A program made the position numbers and the translations under genes. DNA of 64,000 nucleotides. Source: Streptosporangium pseudovulgare. GTDB taxonomy: Bacteria; Actinomycetota; Actinomycetes; Streptosporangiales; Streptosporangiaceae. Positions 26,178-33,446 of the stretch are shown here, one piece after another. The notes below the pieces were generated by a model. It was not told where the DNA came from. It did not search any database and saw only the letters and a list, made by a program, of their open reading frames with translations. Every line of letters starts with the position of its first letter. Positions within the stretch are counted from its first letter, which is position 1. The DNA is taken from NCBI RefSeq assembly GCF_014648055.1, contig NZ_BMQJ01000007.1, forward strand, positions 63,046 to 127,045, written 5' to 3'.

Positions 26178-27038
26178 CTACGGGCGGGGCCGCACGACCG
26201 CGACCGGGCAGTGCGCGTGGTGCAGCACCCCGTGGCTGACCGAGCCCAGTACGGCCGAGCCGAACCCGCCCAGCCCCCTCGCCCCGACGACGACCAGGTC
26301 GGCGTCCCGCGACTCCTCCGTCAGGAGCGGCACCGGGTGGGTCAGGGCCGCCGACTCCGCCACCTCGACGTCGGCGTACTTCTCCCGCCAGGGTTCCAGG
26401 CGCTGCCGAGCCGTACGGACCTCCTCCTGGAACGGCTCCTCCAGCAGGGACGCGTAGTCGAAGGTGTAGGAGGGGATCACCGGGGCCCGCCAGCCGTGGA
26501 CCACGCGCAGCCGGGCCCCGCGCAGCCGCGCCTGGGCGAACGCGTGGCCGAGGGCGGCCTCGGAGTGCTCGGAGCCGTCGAAGCCCACGACGACCGTCCC
26601 GTGGACGGTACGGGCGGGGGCGCGGACCACGACGACCGGGCCGGGGGCGTGCCCGGCCAGGCCGAGTCCCACCGACCCGAGCAGCAGCTCGGCGAAACCG
26701 CCCGCGCCCCTGTTGCCGATCACGACCTCGTCCGCCCGCCCGGCCTCGTCCCGCAGCCGCTCGACCACCGCGCCGGTCACCACGGAGCCGGTGACCTCGA
26801 TCTCCGGCGCGCACTCGCGGGCCCGCCGTACCGCCGCGTCCAGCACGTCCTGGCAGTACCGGGTTCGCACGTCCTCGCTCATGCCGGTCCCGGCCAGCGG
26901 GAACGCCGCGGCCCACGGCTCGCTCACGTGCACGACCCTCAGCGCCGCGCCGGCGCGCGCGGCGTCCAGCGCCGCCCACTCCACCGCGGCCGTCGCGGAC
27001 GCGGAGCCGTCGGCCCCGACGACGATCAATCCGGTCAT
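26178..27038 (-). CDS. Universal stress protein with two USP domains
   Basis: 286 aa from ATG 27038, which has AAGGAGAGAACG just upstream. Domain 1 (about 1-140) begins LIVVGADGSASATAA and ends with GNRGAGGFAELLLGSVG; domain 2 (about 147-286) begins TVVVGFDGSEHSEAA and ends with GARGLGGFGSAVLGSVS. Both carry the G-2x-G-9x-G(S/T)-type ATP-binding motif. Tandem USPs of this type are induced by hypoxia and dormancy in actinobacteria. It lies between HdeD and DoxX genes on the same strand. Confidence 0.93.
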   Translation of the reverse strand: MTGLIVVGADGSASATAAVEWAALDAARAGAALRVVHVSEPWAAAFPLAGTGMSEDVRTRYCQDVLDAAVRRARECAPEIEVTGSVVTGAVVERLRDEAGRADEVVIGNRGAGGFAELLLGSVGLGLAGHAPGPVVVVRAPARTVHGTVVVGFDGSEHSEAALGHAFAQARLRGARLRVVHGWRAPVIPSYTFDYASLLEEPFQEEVRTARQRLEPWREKYADVEVAESAALTHPVPLLTEESRDADLVVVGARGLGGFGSAVLGSVSHGVLHHAHCPVAVVRPRP

Positions 27039-27113
27039 CGTTCTCTCCTTCTCGGTCTTTCCTCGCGTTCTGCGATCATTGCCCGTCACCCCACGCGCAT
27101 TCACCCGGACATG

Positions 27114-27148
27114 CCGGTGCCCGTCCCGGGGGCGGGGACGGGCACCGG
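27114..27148 (-). terminator. Terminator hairpin below the DoxX gene
   Basis: CCGGTGCCCGTCCC (27114-27127) and GGGACGGGCACCGG (27135-27148) form a perfect 14-bp stem with a 7-bp loop. It is 13 bp past the DoxX stop on the - strand and upstream of the USP start. Confidence 0.65.
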
Positions 27149-27161
27149 ACGAGGGTGGGCG

Positions 27162-27779
27162 CTACCGCAGGATCGGCAGGCGGCGGACCAGGGCGGTGCC
27201 GCCCCACCACCGGCCCAGGCCCAGGGTCCCGCCCGCGCCGGCCAGGGCCAGCCCGACGAGGACGACGGCGTAGATCAGGTGCTCGTCCAGGAAGGGATTG
27301 TTGGCCAGCGGCAGCTCGGCGGCCCACATCAGCACCAGCATCAGGGTTCCGGCGGCGGCGGCGATCCGCATGCCGACGCCGAGGACGAGGGCGGCGCCGA
27401 TGCCCAGCAGACCGGTCATGAACAGCCAGTCGACCCAGGCGTGCCCGGCCAGGGCGCCGAACAGGCCGCCGAGGGCGTTGTCGCCGGTGCCCTTGAGGAA
27501 GCCGGTGGTGGGGCTGCCTCCGTTGATCCAGGCGCGGTCGGCGGGGGTGGCGAAGCCCCAGCCGAAGACCTTGTCGAGGAAGGCCCACAGGAAGATCCAG
27601 CCGATCCCGATCCGGGCCGCGGCCCAGGCGTAGGCGGCCGGCCGCGCCGTGGCCGCGGTCGTGGTCGTGGTCTCCCCGGCGGCTCCGGCGACGGTCGCGG
27701 GTCCGGCCGGCTCGGTGGTCCCGGCGGCGGCCCGGTGGACGAGCTTGCGGTTGGTGTGGTGGTGCGCGGTGGCTGCCAT
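27162..27779 (-). CDS. DoxX-family membrane protein
   Basis: 205 aa with a GAAGGAG ribosome site. A ~45-residue Ala/Thr-rich hydrophilic start (with HHH) precedes four hydrophobic segments (about 50-70, 110-135, 137-155, 165-185). ARIGIGWIFLWAFLDKVFG is the typical first helix of DoxX/thiosulphate:quinone oxidoreductase-like proteins. The family is linked to redox balance and oxidative stress. Neighbours on the same strand are USP and HdeD genes. Catalytic role in this clade is uncertain. Confidence 0.85.
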   Translation of the reverse strand: MAATAHHHTNRKLVHRAAAGTTEPAGPATVAGAAGETTTTTAATARPAAYAWAAARIGIGWIFLWAFLDKVFGWGFATPADRAWINGGSPTTGFLKGTGDNALGGLFGALAGHAWVDWLFMTGLLGIGAALVLGVGMRIAAAAGTLMLVLMWAAELPLANNPFLDEHLIYAVVLVGLALAGAGGTLGLGRWWGGTALVRRLPILR

Positions 27780-27907
27780 GGGGGGCTCCTTCGTCGCCGG
27801 CCGCTGCCGGTGTTCCCTGTTCTCCGGTACGTCTCCATCACACTCTTTGCCGGGCCTTTACCGCAGGTGCCGTACGGCCCGTCCCGCGGCGGCGGAGGTC
27901 CCCGGCG

Positions 27908-27928
27908 GCCCGGGACCTTGGTCAATTA
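27908..27928. promoter_or_regulatory. Weak DevR/DosR-like box in the doxX-amidohydrolase gap
   Basis: CCCGGGACCTTGGTCAATTAC matches the GGGAC...GTC core but only half of the second arm of the DevR/DosR consensus. It lies in the 386-bp non-coding stretch 27780-28165. That stretch also holds GC-rich inverted segments and, near its right end, the 57-bp element. No gene is seen there. Confidence 0.25.
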
Positions 27929-28069
27929 CCGCCCATGCATCGCGCGGGCACCCATGGGAGCCGTACGGAAGGTCCCGCCGGAACCCCGCGGAGGCGGCGC
28001 ACCGCCGACGTCCCCGCACCGGGAACGTCGGCGCGGACATCGGGCCGCGGCGGACCGGACGTCCGCGAT

Positions 28070-28126
28070 GACCGATTTCATGCCAGAAGATGGCCGTCGG
28101 GAAACGACAATCCGCGCAAAACGGTC
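28070..28126. promoter_or_regulatory. 57-bp element with inverted ends, copy 2 (M20 amidohydrolase)
   Basis: GACCGATTT (28070-28078) and AAAACGGTC (28118-28126) lie 39 bp apart, exactly as in copy 1 at 26071-26127, with a shared CCAGAA-AT core and CTTAT after the right arm. It ends 39 bp ahead of the amidohydrolase ATG. Candidate operator or promoter element. Confidence 0.6.
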
Positions 28127-28165
28127 TTATGGTGCTTCAGTCCCACGAGCGCAGAGGAGCCTCCG

Positions 28166-29365
28166 ATGTCGCTTCGCGCGTCAGCCGACGACATGCGGGA
28201 CGAACTGGCCCGCCTCCGTCACGACCTGCACCGCGAGCCCGAACTGGGCCTCGACCTGCCGAGGACCCAGGAGAGGGTGCTGACCGCCCTGACGGGCCTC
28301 CCCCTCGACGTACGGCTCGGCCGGCGGCTGAGCTCGGTCACGGCTGTGCTGCGCGGCGCGTCCCCGGGGCCGGTCGTGCTGCTGCGGGGCGACATGGACG
28401 CCCTGCCGGTCACCGAGCGCGGCGACCCGGCGGTCGCCTCCCGGGTGGCGGGCCGGATGCACGCCTGCGGACACGACCTGCACACCGCCATGCTGGCCGG
28501 GGCGGCGCGCCTGCTGGCGGCCCGGCGCGACCTGCTCGCCGGAAGCGTGGTCTTCATGTTCCAGCCGGGCGAGGAGGGGCAGGGCGGCGCGAAACTCATG
28601 ATCGAGGAGGGCGTGCTGGACGCCGCGGGCGAGCGTCCCGTCGCGGCCTACGCCCTGCACGTGTTCAGCTCGGGGCTCCCCCGTGGGGTGTTCGCCACCC
28701 GGGGCGGGCCGATGCTGGCCGCCTCCGACACCCTCTCGGTGACCGTGCGCGGCGTCGGCGGCCACGGTTCGGCGCCGCACCGCGCCAGGGACCCTGTGCC
28801 GGTCGCGTGCGAGATCGTCACCGCGCTGCAGACGATGGTCACCCGGAGCTTCGACGTGTTCGACCCGGTGGTGCTCACGGTCGGCAGCTTCCACGCGGGC
28901 ACCACCGAAAACGTGATCCCGGACCGGGCCCGCTTCGAGGCGACGGTCCGCTCGTTCTCACCGGCCTCCCACGCCCTGGTCCGGGACCGCTCGACGGCCC
29001 TGGCCCGGGGCATCGCCGCGGCGCACGGGCTGGAGGCCGACGTCGAGTACCGGGTGAGCTACCCGGTGACGGTCAACGATCCCGAAGAGGCGGCCCTGGT
29101 CGCAGAGACCGTGCGGGAGGTGTACGGCGAGGACCGGTTCGTCATGGTCCCGCGGCCGTTCCCCGCGTCGGAGGACTTCTCGTTCGTCTGCGCCGAGGTT
29201 CCGTCGGCGTTCGTGGCGCTCGGCGCGTGCCCGAAGGGCGTCGACCCGGCCACCGCCGCCGTCAACCACTCCCCGGACGCGCTGTTCGACGACGCCGTGC
29301 TGCCCGACGGGGCCGCGCTGTACGCCGAGCTCGCCGTCCGCCGCCTGGCGCGCGCCGCGGGCTGA
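28166..29365 (+). CDS. M20-family amidohydrolase (metal-dependent amino-acyl amidase type)
   Basis: 399 aa from ATG 28166 with GAGGAG upstream. M20D motifs: LRHDLHREPELG, RGDMDALPV, MHACGHDLHTAML (metal His/Asp), FQPGEEGQGGAK (catalytic and metal Glu), YALHV and PASEDFSFV near the end. Such enzymes cut N-acyl amino acids or peptides in the cytosol. It shares the 57-bp upstream element with HdeD, so it may belong to a stress regulon. Substrate unknown. Its 3' end faces a 17-bp tandem repeat and the convergent HlyIII gene. Confidence 0.9.
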   Translation: MSLRASADDMRDELARLRHDLHREPELGLDLPRTQERVLTALTGLPLDVRLGRRLSSVTAVLRGASPGPVVLLRGDMDALPVTERGDPAVASRVAGRMHACGHDLHTAMLAGAARLLAARRDLLAGSVVFMFQPGEEGQGGAKLMIEEGVLDAAGERPVAAYALHVFSSGLPRGVFATRGGPMLAASDTLSVTVRGVGGHGSAPHRARDPVPVACEIVTALQTMVTRSFDVFDPVVLTVGSFHAGTTENVIPDRARFEATVRSFSPASHALVRDRSTALARGIAAAHGLEADVEYRVSYPVTVNDPEEAALVAETVREVYGEDRFVMVPRPFPASEDFSFVCAEVPSAFVALGACPKGVDPATAAVNHSPDALFDDAVLPDGAALYAELAVRRLARAAG

Positions 29366-29400
29366 GCCGCCGGGGAGCGGGCCGGGCGTACGGGCGCAGG

Positions 29401-29510
29401 CCGGGCGCGGGCATGGGCCGGGCGCGGGCATGGGCCGGGCGCGGGCATGGGCCGGGCGCGGGCATGGGCCGGGCGCGGGCATGGGCCGGGCGCGGGCATG
29501 GGCCGGGCGC
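29401..29510. repeat. 17-bp tandem repeat, six full copies
   Basis: The unit CCGGGCGCGGGCATGGG is repeated without change six times from 29401 to 29502, then starts a seventh partial copy. It fills the gap between the convergent amidohydrolase and HlyIII genes. Confidence 0.95.
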
Positions 29511-29519
29511 GCGGGTGTC

Positions 29520-30194
29520 TCAGGAGGCCCCGTAGACCACCAGCGAGACGGCGACGTACTGGACGACGTAGGCGGCGACGGTGAAGGCGTGGAAGACCTC
29601 GTGGAAGCCGAACCACCGGGGCGAGGGGTCGGGGCGGCGCAGGCCGTACACCACCCCGCCCGCGGTGTAGAGCACCCCGCCCGCGATCACCAGGGCCACC
29701 GCGGCCACCCCGGCGCCGGACAGGAGCTGGGGCAGCACGAACACCGCCGTCCAGCCCAGGGCGATGTAGAGGGCGGTGGACAGCAGGCGCGGGGCGGAGA
29801 TCCACAGCACCCGGAACAGCACCCCGGCCATCGCGCCGGTCCAGATCACGGCCAGCACCACGACGCGGGCCGGACCGTCGAGGGCGAGCAGCGCGAACGG
29901 GGTGTAGGTGCCCGCGATGATCAGGTAGATGTTGGCGTGGTCGAGGCGGCGCAGCACCCTCTCCAGGCGCGGGGAGAGCGTGCCGCGGTGGTAGGTGGCC
30001 GAGACGCCGAAGAGCAGGCCCGAGGTGATCGCGTAGACCGCGGCGGCGAGCCGCGCCTGCAGGGTGGGGCCCAGGGCGACGAGGACGTACCCGGCGATGA
30101 TCGCGACGGGTAGCGCCCCGGCGTGCAGCCAGCCGCGCAGCCGCGGCTTGATCGACATGGAGATGGAGGGTCTCTGGGTGCCGGTCGAGCTCAT
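29520..30194 (-). CDS. Hemolysin III / PAQR-family membrane protein
   Basis: 224 aa from ATG 30194. Seven hydrophobic segments and the family marks YHRGTLSP, RRLDHANIYLIIAGTYTPF and GFHEVFHAFT supply the conserved Ser/His/Asp residues of the CREST superfamily (metal-dependent hydrolase type). HlyIII/TrhA proteins act in membrane homeostasis; true haemolysis is doubtful. A 35-bp nested palindrome starts two bases ahead of the start codon, so expression is probably controlled by a repressor bound at the very 5' end of the message. Confidence 0.92.
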   Translation of the reverse strand: MSSTGTQRPSISMSIKPRLRGWLHAGALPVAIIAGYVLVALGPTLQARLAAAVYAITSGLLFGVSATYHRGTLSPRLERVLRRLDHANIYLIIAGTYTPFALLALDGPARVVVLAVIWTGAMAGVLFRVLWISAPRLLSTALYIALGWTAVFVLPQLLSGAGVAAVALVIAGGVLYTAGGVVYGLRRPDPSPRWFGFHEVFHAFTVAAYVVQYVAVSLVVYGAS

Positions 30195-30195
30195 G

Positions 30196-30230
30196 AACCT
30201 ACGGTAGCGTAAGTTACGCCTCCGTAGGTT
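30196..30230. promoter_or_regulatory. 35-bp nested palindrome, likely operator for the HlyIII gene
   Basis: Outer arms AACCTACGG (30196-30204) and CCGTAGGTT (30222-30230) and inner arms GCGTAA (30207-30212) and TTACGC (30214-30219) are all perfect. This symmetry suits a TetR-type dimer pair. It abuts the HlyIII start codon. Confidence 0.65.
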
Positions 30231-30264
30231 GTGATCTTCCCTACATCGCCCCCAAGGGGCCGCC

Positions 30265-30293
30265 TTGCCCACAAGGACAACCTGATTTACTAT
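30265..30293 (+). promoter_or_regulatory. Candidate promoter for the AhpD-like gene
   Basis: TTGCCC (30265-30270) and TACTAT (30288-30293) are 17 bp apart on the + strand, in the AT-richer part of the 256-bp gap between the divergent HlyIII and AhpD-like genes. The leader would be about 150 nt. Confidence 0.4.
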
Positions 30294-30450
30294 CTAGACA
30301 ACTGGGTTGACCTTTTGGCGCGGCGCACCGAATCACCGCGCCCGGTCGCGCCGGGCGCCCGGCCCCGTCCGCCGGACCCGTCCCACCGCCGCGCCGCGCT
30401 CCGCCGTACCGCGGCGGACGACCCTTCGACACCGAGAAGAGAGAAGACAC

Positions 30451-31014
30451 GTGCTCGACGACCTGTTCGTCCTCCACACCCTCGAAAGCGCCCCCGCCGA
30501 GGCCCGCCCCATCATGGAGGGCACCGCCCGCAAGTTCGGTCACGTCCCCGCGGCGGTCGCCCTGATGGCCGGTGCCCCGCACCTGCTCAAGGGGTTCCTC
30601 GCGGCCAACGGCGCCTTCGAGCAGACCTCCCTGACCCCGCTTCAGCGGGAGGTCGTCGTCATGACGGTCGCCACCCGCAACGCCTGCCACCTCTGCGTGG
30701 CGATGCACACCGCCGCGCTGGCCGGGCTGGAGGCGCCCGCCGGACTCGTCGAGAGCCTGCGGGAGCGCACGCCGCTCCCCGACCCCGGGCTGGAGGCGCT
30801 GCGGCTGTTCACCCTCGCGGTCATGGACCGCCGGGGCGCGGTCAGCGACGAGGAGATGCGCGCCTTCCTCGACGCCGGCCACACCCCGCGGAACGCCCTG
30901 GAGGTCGTCCTCGGGGTCGGCGCCTACACGATCTCCACCTTCGCCAACCGGATGACCGCCGCACCCGTCGATCCCGCGCTCCAGCCCTTCGTCTGGGAGG
31001 GCGAGCCGACCTGA
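30451..31014 (+). CDS. Carboxymuconolactone decarboxylase / AhpD-like protein
   Basis: 187 aa from GTG 30451. The CMD core ends with ATRNACHLCVAMHTAAL, giving the C-x-x-C-x-x-x-H redox motif of AhpD-type alkyl-hydroperoxidase partners. AhpD-like enzymes reduce peroxides or recycle peroxiredoxin. The C-terminal region (GVGAYTISTFANRM) is also family-typical. It lies divergent to HlyIII across a palindromic operator and is followed by an unrelated SAM-dependent enzyme. Confidence 0.88.
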   Translation: MLDDLFVLHTLESAPAEARPIMEGTARKFGHVPAAVALMAGAPHLLKGFLAANGAFEQTSLTPLQREVVVMTVATRNACHLCVAMHTAALAGLEAPAGLVESLRERTPLPDPGLEALRLFTLAVMDRRGAVSDEEMRAFLDAGHTPRNALEVVLGVGAYTISTFANRMTAAPVDPALQPFVWEGEPT

Positions 31015-31060
31015 CAGGATGGTCGGGAGCACGACGCACCAGGAAGGCGGGCCGCGGGCG

Positions 31061-31909
31061 ATGAGCAGGCGGGAACCACGGGAGCCGATGCCGGGCCGCT
31101 ACCCGGTCACCTTCGGCGAGGTCGAGCTCCTGGCCGACCTCGACCGGCCCGCCGGATGGGTGATCTCCAAGGACGGCGTGCCCCAGTCCTACGTGGACCT
31201 GGACGACCCCACCTACCTCGACTTCGAGTACGTCCAGCTCATGGCCATCGTGATCGACCTCCTGGCGGAGGGGCCGGTGGACGCCGTGCACGTGGGCGGC
31301 TGCGCCTGCACGCTGCCCCGTTACGTCGCGGCGACCCGCCCGGGGTCGCGGCAGATCGTCGTCGAGCCGGACGGCGACCTCGTCCAGCTCGTCAGGGACC
31401 AGCTCCGGCTGAAGTCGGTGCCCCGGCTCAAGGTCAGGGTCCTCGACGGCCGCGCCGCGACCGCCGCGCTGCCGGACGCCTCGGCCGACCTGTTCGTGCT
31501 CGACGCCTTCAGCGGCGCCACGATGCCGCTCGACCTGGCCACCCGCGAGTACATGGACGACGTCGCCCGCGTCCTGCGCCCCGGCGGCACCCTGCTGGTC
31601 AACGTCGCCGACGGCAAGGGCCTGGCCTTCGCCCGCCGGCTGCTCGCCACCGTCGGCGGCGTCTTCCCGCACACCGCCCTGCTCGCCGAGCCGGGCGTGC
31701 TGCGGGGACGCCGCTTCGGCAACCTCATCGTCACGGCCTCCCCCGCCGAACTGCCCACCGCCGGCCTGACCCGCCGGTGTGCGGGAGGCCTCACCCAGGC
31801 CAGGTGCCTGTACGGCGAGGCGCTGACCAACTTCGTCGCCGGAGCGCCGCCGCTGCGGGACGGCGACCCGGTGGTCACCCCGGTTCCGCCCCCGGGCGTA
31901 TTCGGCTGA
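31061..31909 (+). CDS. Spermidine-synthase-like (SAM-dependent) protein
   Basis: 282 aa from ATG 31061 (an earlier GTG at 31022 lacks a better ribosome site). The Rossmann core reads AVHVGGCACTLPRYVAATRPG for the glycine-rich loop, QIVVEPD for the acidic residue that binds the ribose, VLDGRAA, and DLFVLDAFSG near the active site. The set resembles the spermidine synthase-like/fused-methyltransferase group of actinobacteria, not classical SpeE. No polyamine genes are nearby, so its reaction is unknown. A long hairpin follows its stop. Confidence 0.82.
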   Translation: MSRREPREPMPGRYPVTFGEVELLADLDRPAGWVISKDGVPQSYVDLDDPTYLDFEYVQLMAIVIDLLAEGPVDAVHVGGCACTLPRYVAATRPGSRQIVVEPDGDLVQLVRDQLRLKSVPRLKVRVLDGRAATAALPDASADLFVLDAFSGATMPLDLATREYMDDVARVLRPGGTLLVNVADGKGLAFARRLLATVGGVFPHTALLAEPGVLRGRRFGNLIVTASPAELPTAGLTRRCAGGLTQARCLYGEALTNFVAGAPPLRDGDPVVTPVPPPGVFG

Positions 31910-31913
31910 GCGA

Positions 31914-31965
31914 ACGTCTCGCCGGCCTCGGGCACGGCTCCTCCCGTCCGAGGTCGGTGAGACGT
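31914..31965 (+). terminator. Long stem-loop after the spermidine-synthase-like gene
   Basis: An 18-bp stem (31914-31931 with 31948-31965) holds ACGTCTC and CCTCGG arms with only G.U-type imperfections and a 16-bp loop. It starts four bases after the stop and probably ends that transcript just before a new promoter. Confidence 0.65.
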
Positions 31966-31979
31966 CGCGATGCCCGCAA

Positions 31980-32008
31980 TATACTATTTCCCGGTTGGTA
32001 AAGGAGGT
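31980..32008 (+). promoter_or_regulatory. -10 box and strong ribosome site of the WXG100-like pair
   Basis: TATACT (31980-31985) lies in a rare AT-rich pocket, and AAAGGAGGT ends about 5 bp before ATG 32012. This is one of the strongest ribosome sites in the window and supports 32012 over the ATG at 31970. Confidence 0.5.
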
Positions 32009-32011
32009 TTT

Positions 32012-32347
32012 ATGCCATACATGGCCATGTCCCCCGACACCGTGAAGTGGTCCGTCGCGAGGCCCTTCACGACGGAGGGCACCGAGCTGACCAAGGGCGT
32101 CGTCATCGAGACGAACAGGCTGTACACGGTGGGGAACTTCTGGGGGGACGACCGGGCCGGGAGGCTCTTCTACGACGGCGACTCCGGATCACCGGGCTAC
32201 CGGCACATGACCGAGGGGGTCATGGGCGAGGCGCACGCCCTCGCGGGCCTCTGCGTCCGGATCGGGGACCGCCTCTTCGCCATGGGCACGAACGTCGAGG
32301 CCGCCGAGTGGGAGGCCATCGCCCAGGTGCCGCGGATGCCGTGGTGA
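32012..32347 (+). CDS. WXG100/ESX-like small protein
   Basis: 111 aa. The text FWGDDRAGRLFYDGDSGSPGYRHM and the helical tail (GEAHALAGLCVRIGDRLFAMGTNVEAAEWEAIA) resemble actinobacterial WXG100-family helical-hairpin proteins that are type VII secretion substrates. The match is by pattern only. Its stop overlaps the GTG of the next gene (GTGA), so it is produced together with that larger protein, as ESX pairs often are. No secretion machinery is in this window. Confidence 0.6.
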   Translation: MPYMAMSPDTVKWSVARPFTTEGTELTKGVVIETNRLYTVGNFWGDDRAGRLFYDGDSGSPGYRHMTEGVMGEAHALAGLCVRIGDRLFAMGTNVEAAEWEAIAQVPRMPW

Positions 32348-33294
32348 GGCTCGGACGCCCGGCGCTGTACCCGCTGGGCCTCACCGGAATGGCGGGCCTC
32401 GTCGCCTACGACCTGTACGAGCACTGGCCGGAGGGCGACCCGGAGGGGGCGCGCGCCGCGGCGGCCGTCTGGAGGTCGCTCGGGGAGCGGGTGCGCGGGG
32501 CGGCGAGGACCCTCGACCCGGTGGCGGCGCGGATGTGGCACGACCACCCGGGTCAGGGCAGCACGGCGTTCCGGCGGTTCTGGCAGGGCGGTCTCCTGGC
32601 CGTCGCCGCGCGTCCCGCCGGCGGCCGGGACGAGGGCGTCCGCCTCTCCTTCGAGGAGTACGCCGGGACCGTCGTCGCCCACTGCGAGCTGACGGCCGAG
32701 GCGTGCGAGGGGTACGCGGAGGCGGTCGAGGCGACCCGGCACGCCCTGAAGGTCCTGGCCGCGACGAGCATGGCGCAGCTCGCGTTCGCCGGATCCTGGC
32801 CGTGGCTGGGCGGGCCCGGCACGGCCGCCGTCAAGTGGGCCGCCGAACGTCTGTACCGGAGGATCCGGGCGCGGCTCATCGGGCAGCTCCTCGAACGGCA
32901 CGTCGCACAGATCGTGCGGGAGAAGGCGGCGACGTACGTCGCGGGCAGCGCCTTCTTCGCGCTCGGCGACACCGCGTTGTCGATCGGCACGAAGGCGGCC
33001 TTCGGCGACGGCCCCGGTTCCTTCGAGGACAACGCGGTGGCGACCATGAAGGACTTCGCCTCCTGCCTGGTCTTCTTCGGCGTCTGGGACCTCACCAAGG
33101 TCGGACCCCTGTCCCGGGTGTTCCGGAACAACGACCTGGGGGACTTCGCCTCCTACTACGTCGGGTCGACCTCCTACACCGTCACCTACAACGCACTGAG
33201 CGGCGAGACCGGGACCGACCTGGCGCCCACCCCGGAACAGCTCGCCGGCAAGCTCTTCATCGGTACGGCGCAGCGGGGCAAGGCCCCCGGCTGA
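32344..33294 (+). CDS. Unknown protein coupled to the WXG100-like gene
   Basis: 316 aa, GTG start overlapping the preceding stop. The first ~90 residues are helical and include RRFWQGG, a W-x-G-like turn. A middle helical region has weakly hydrophobic stretches (about 130-155 and 215-245). The C-terminus (SYYVGSTSYTVTYNALSGETGTDLA) is not recognised. I see no known toxin or enzyme motif. Gene order suggests a type VII-secreted partner or effector carrier. No clear immunity gene follows. Confidence 0.6.
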   Translation: MRLGRPALYPLGLTGMAGLVAYDLYEHWPEGDPEGARAAAAVWRSLGERVRGAARTLDPVAARMWHDHPGQGSTAFRRFWQGGLLAVAARPAGGRDEGVRLSFEEYAGTVVAHCELTAEACEGYAEAVEATRHALKVLAATSMAQLAFAGSWPWLGGPGTAAVKWAAERLYRRIRARLIGQLLERHVAQIVREKAATYVAGSAFFALGDTALSIGTKAAFGDGPGSFEDNAVATMKDFASCLVFFGVWDLTKVGPLSRVFRNNDLGDFASYYVGSTSYTVTYNALSGETGTDLAPTPEQLAGKLFIGTAQRGKAPG

Positions 33295-33375
33295 CCGCCA
33301 CGGCGGCCGGACGGCCGCGCGCCGCGGTGGCAGGTGACGCGGCGGCAGGTGACGCGGGCCCATGCGGCACGGAAT

Positions 33376-33391
33376 AGTTGAACTATCAACT
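33376..33391. promoter_or_regulatory. Operator-like inverted repeat before the pirin gene
   Basis: AGTTGA and TCAACT are perfect arms around ACTA, with another GTTGA at 33394. Such sites often bind MarR/HxlR-type regulators ahead of pirin genes in actinobacteria. Confidence 0.5.
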
Positions 33392-33446
33392 GAGTTGATG
33401 TCGACAAGTTCTTTGGAAGGAGCCGTCGGCCGCGCCGGCGGATGCC

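Noticed and set aside
29401-29510. CRISPR-like array
   Set aside because: Units are back-to-back with no spacers; it is a simple tandem repeat.
31970-32011. Earlier ATG for the WXG100-like gene at 31970
   Set aside because: It overlaps the -10-like box and has no ribosome site, while ATG 32012 has AAAGGAGGT just upstream.
33362-33446. Frameshifted pirin N-terminus upstream of 33447
   Set aside because: None of the three frames shows the conserved pirin opening, so deletion is more likely than a frameshift.
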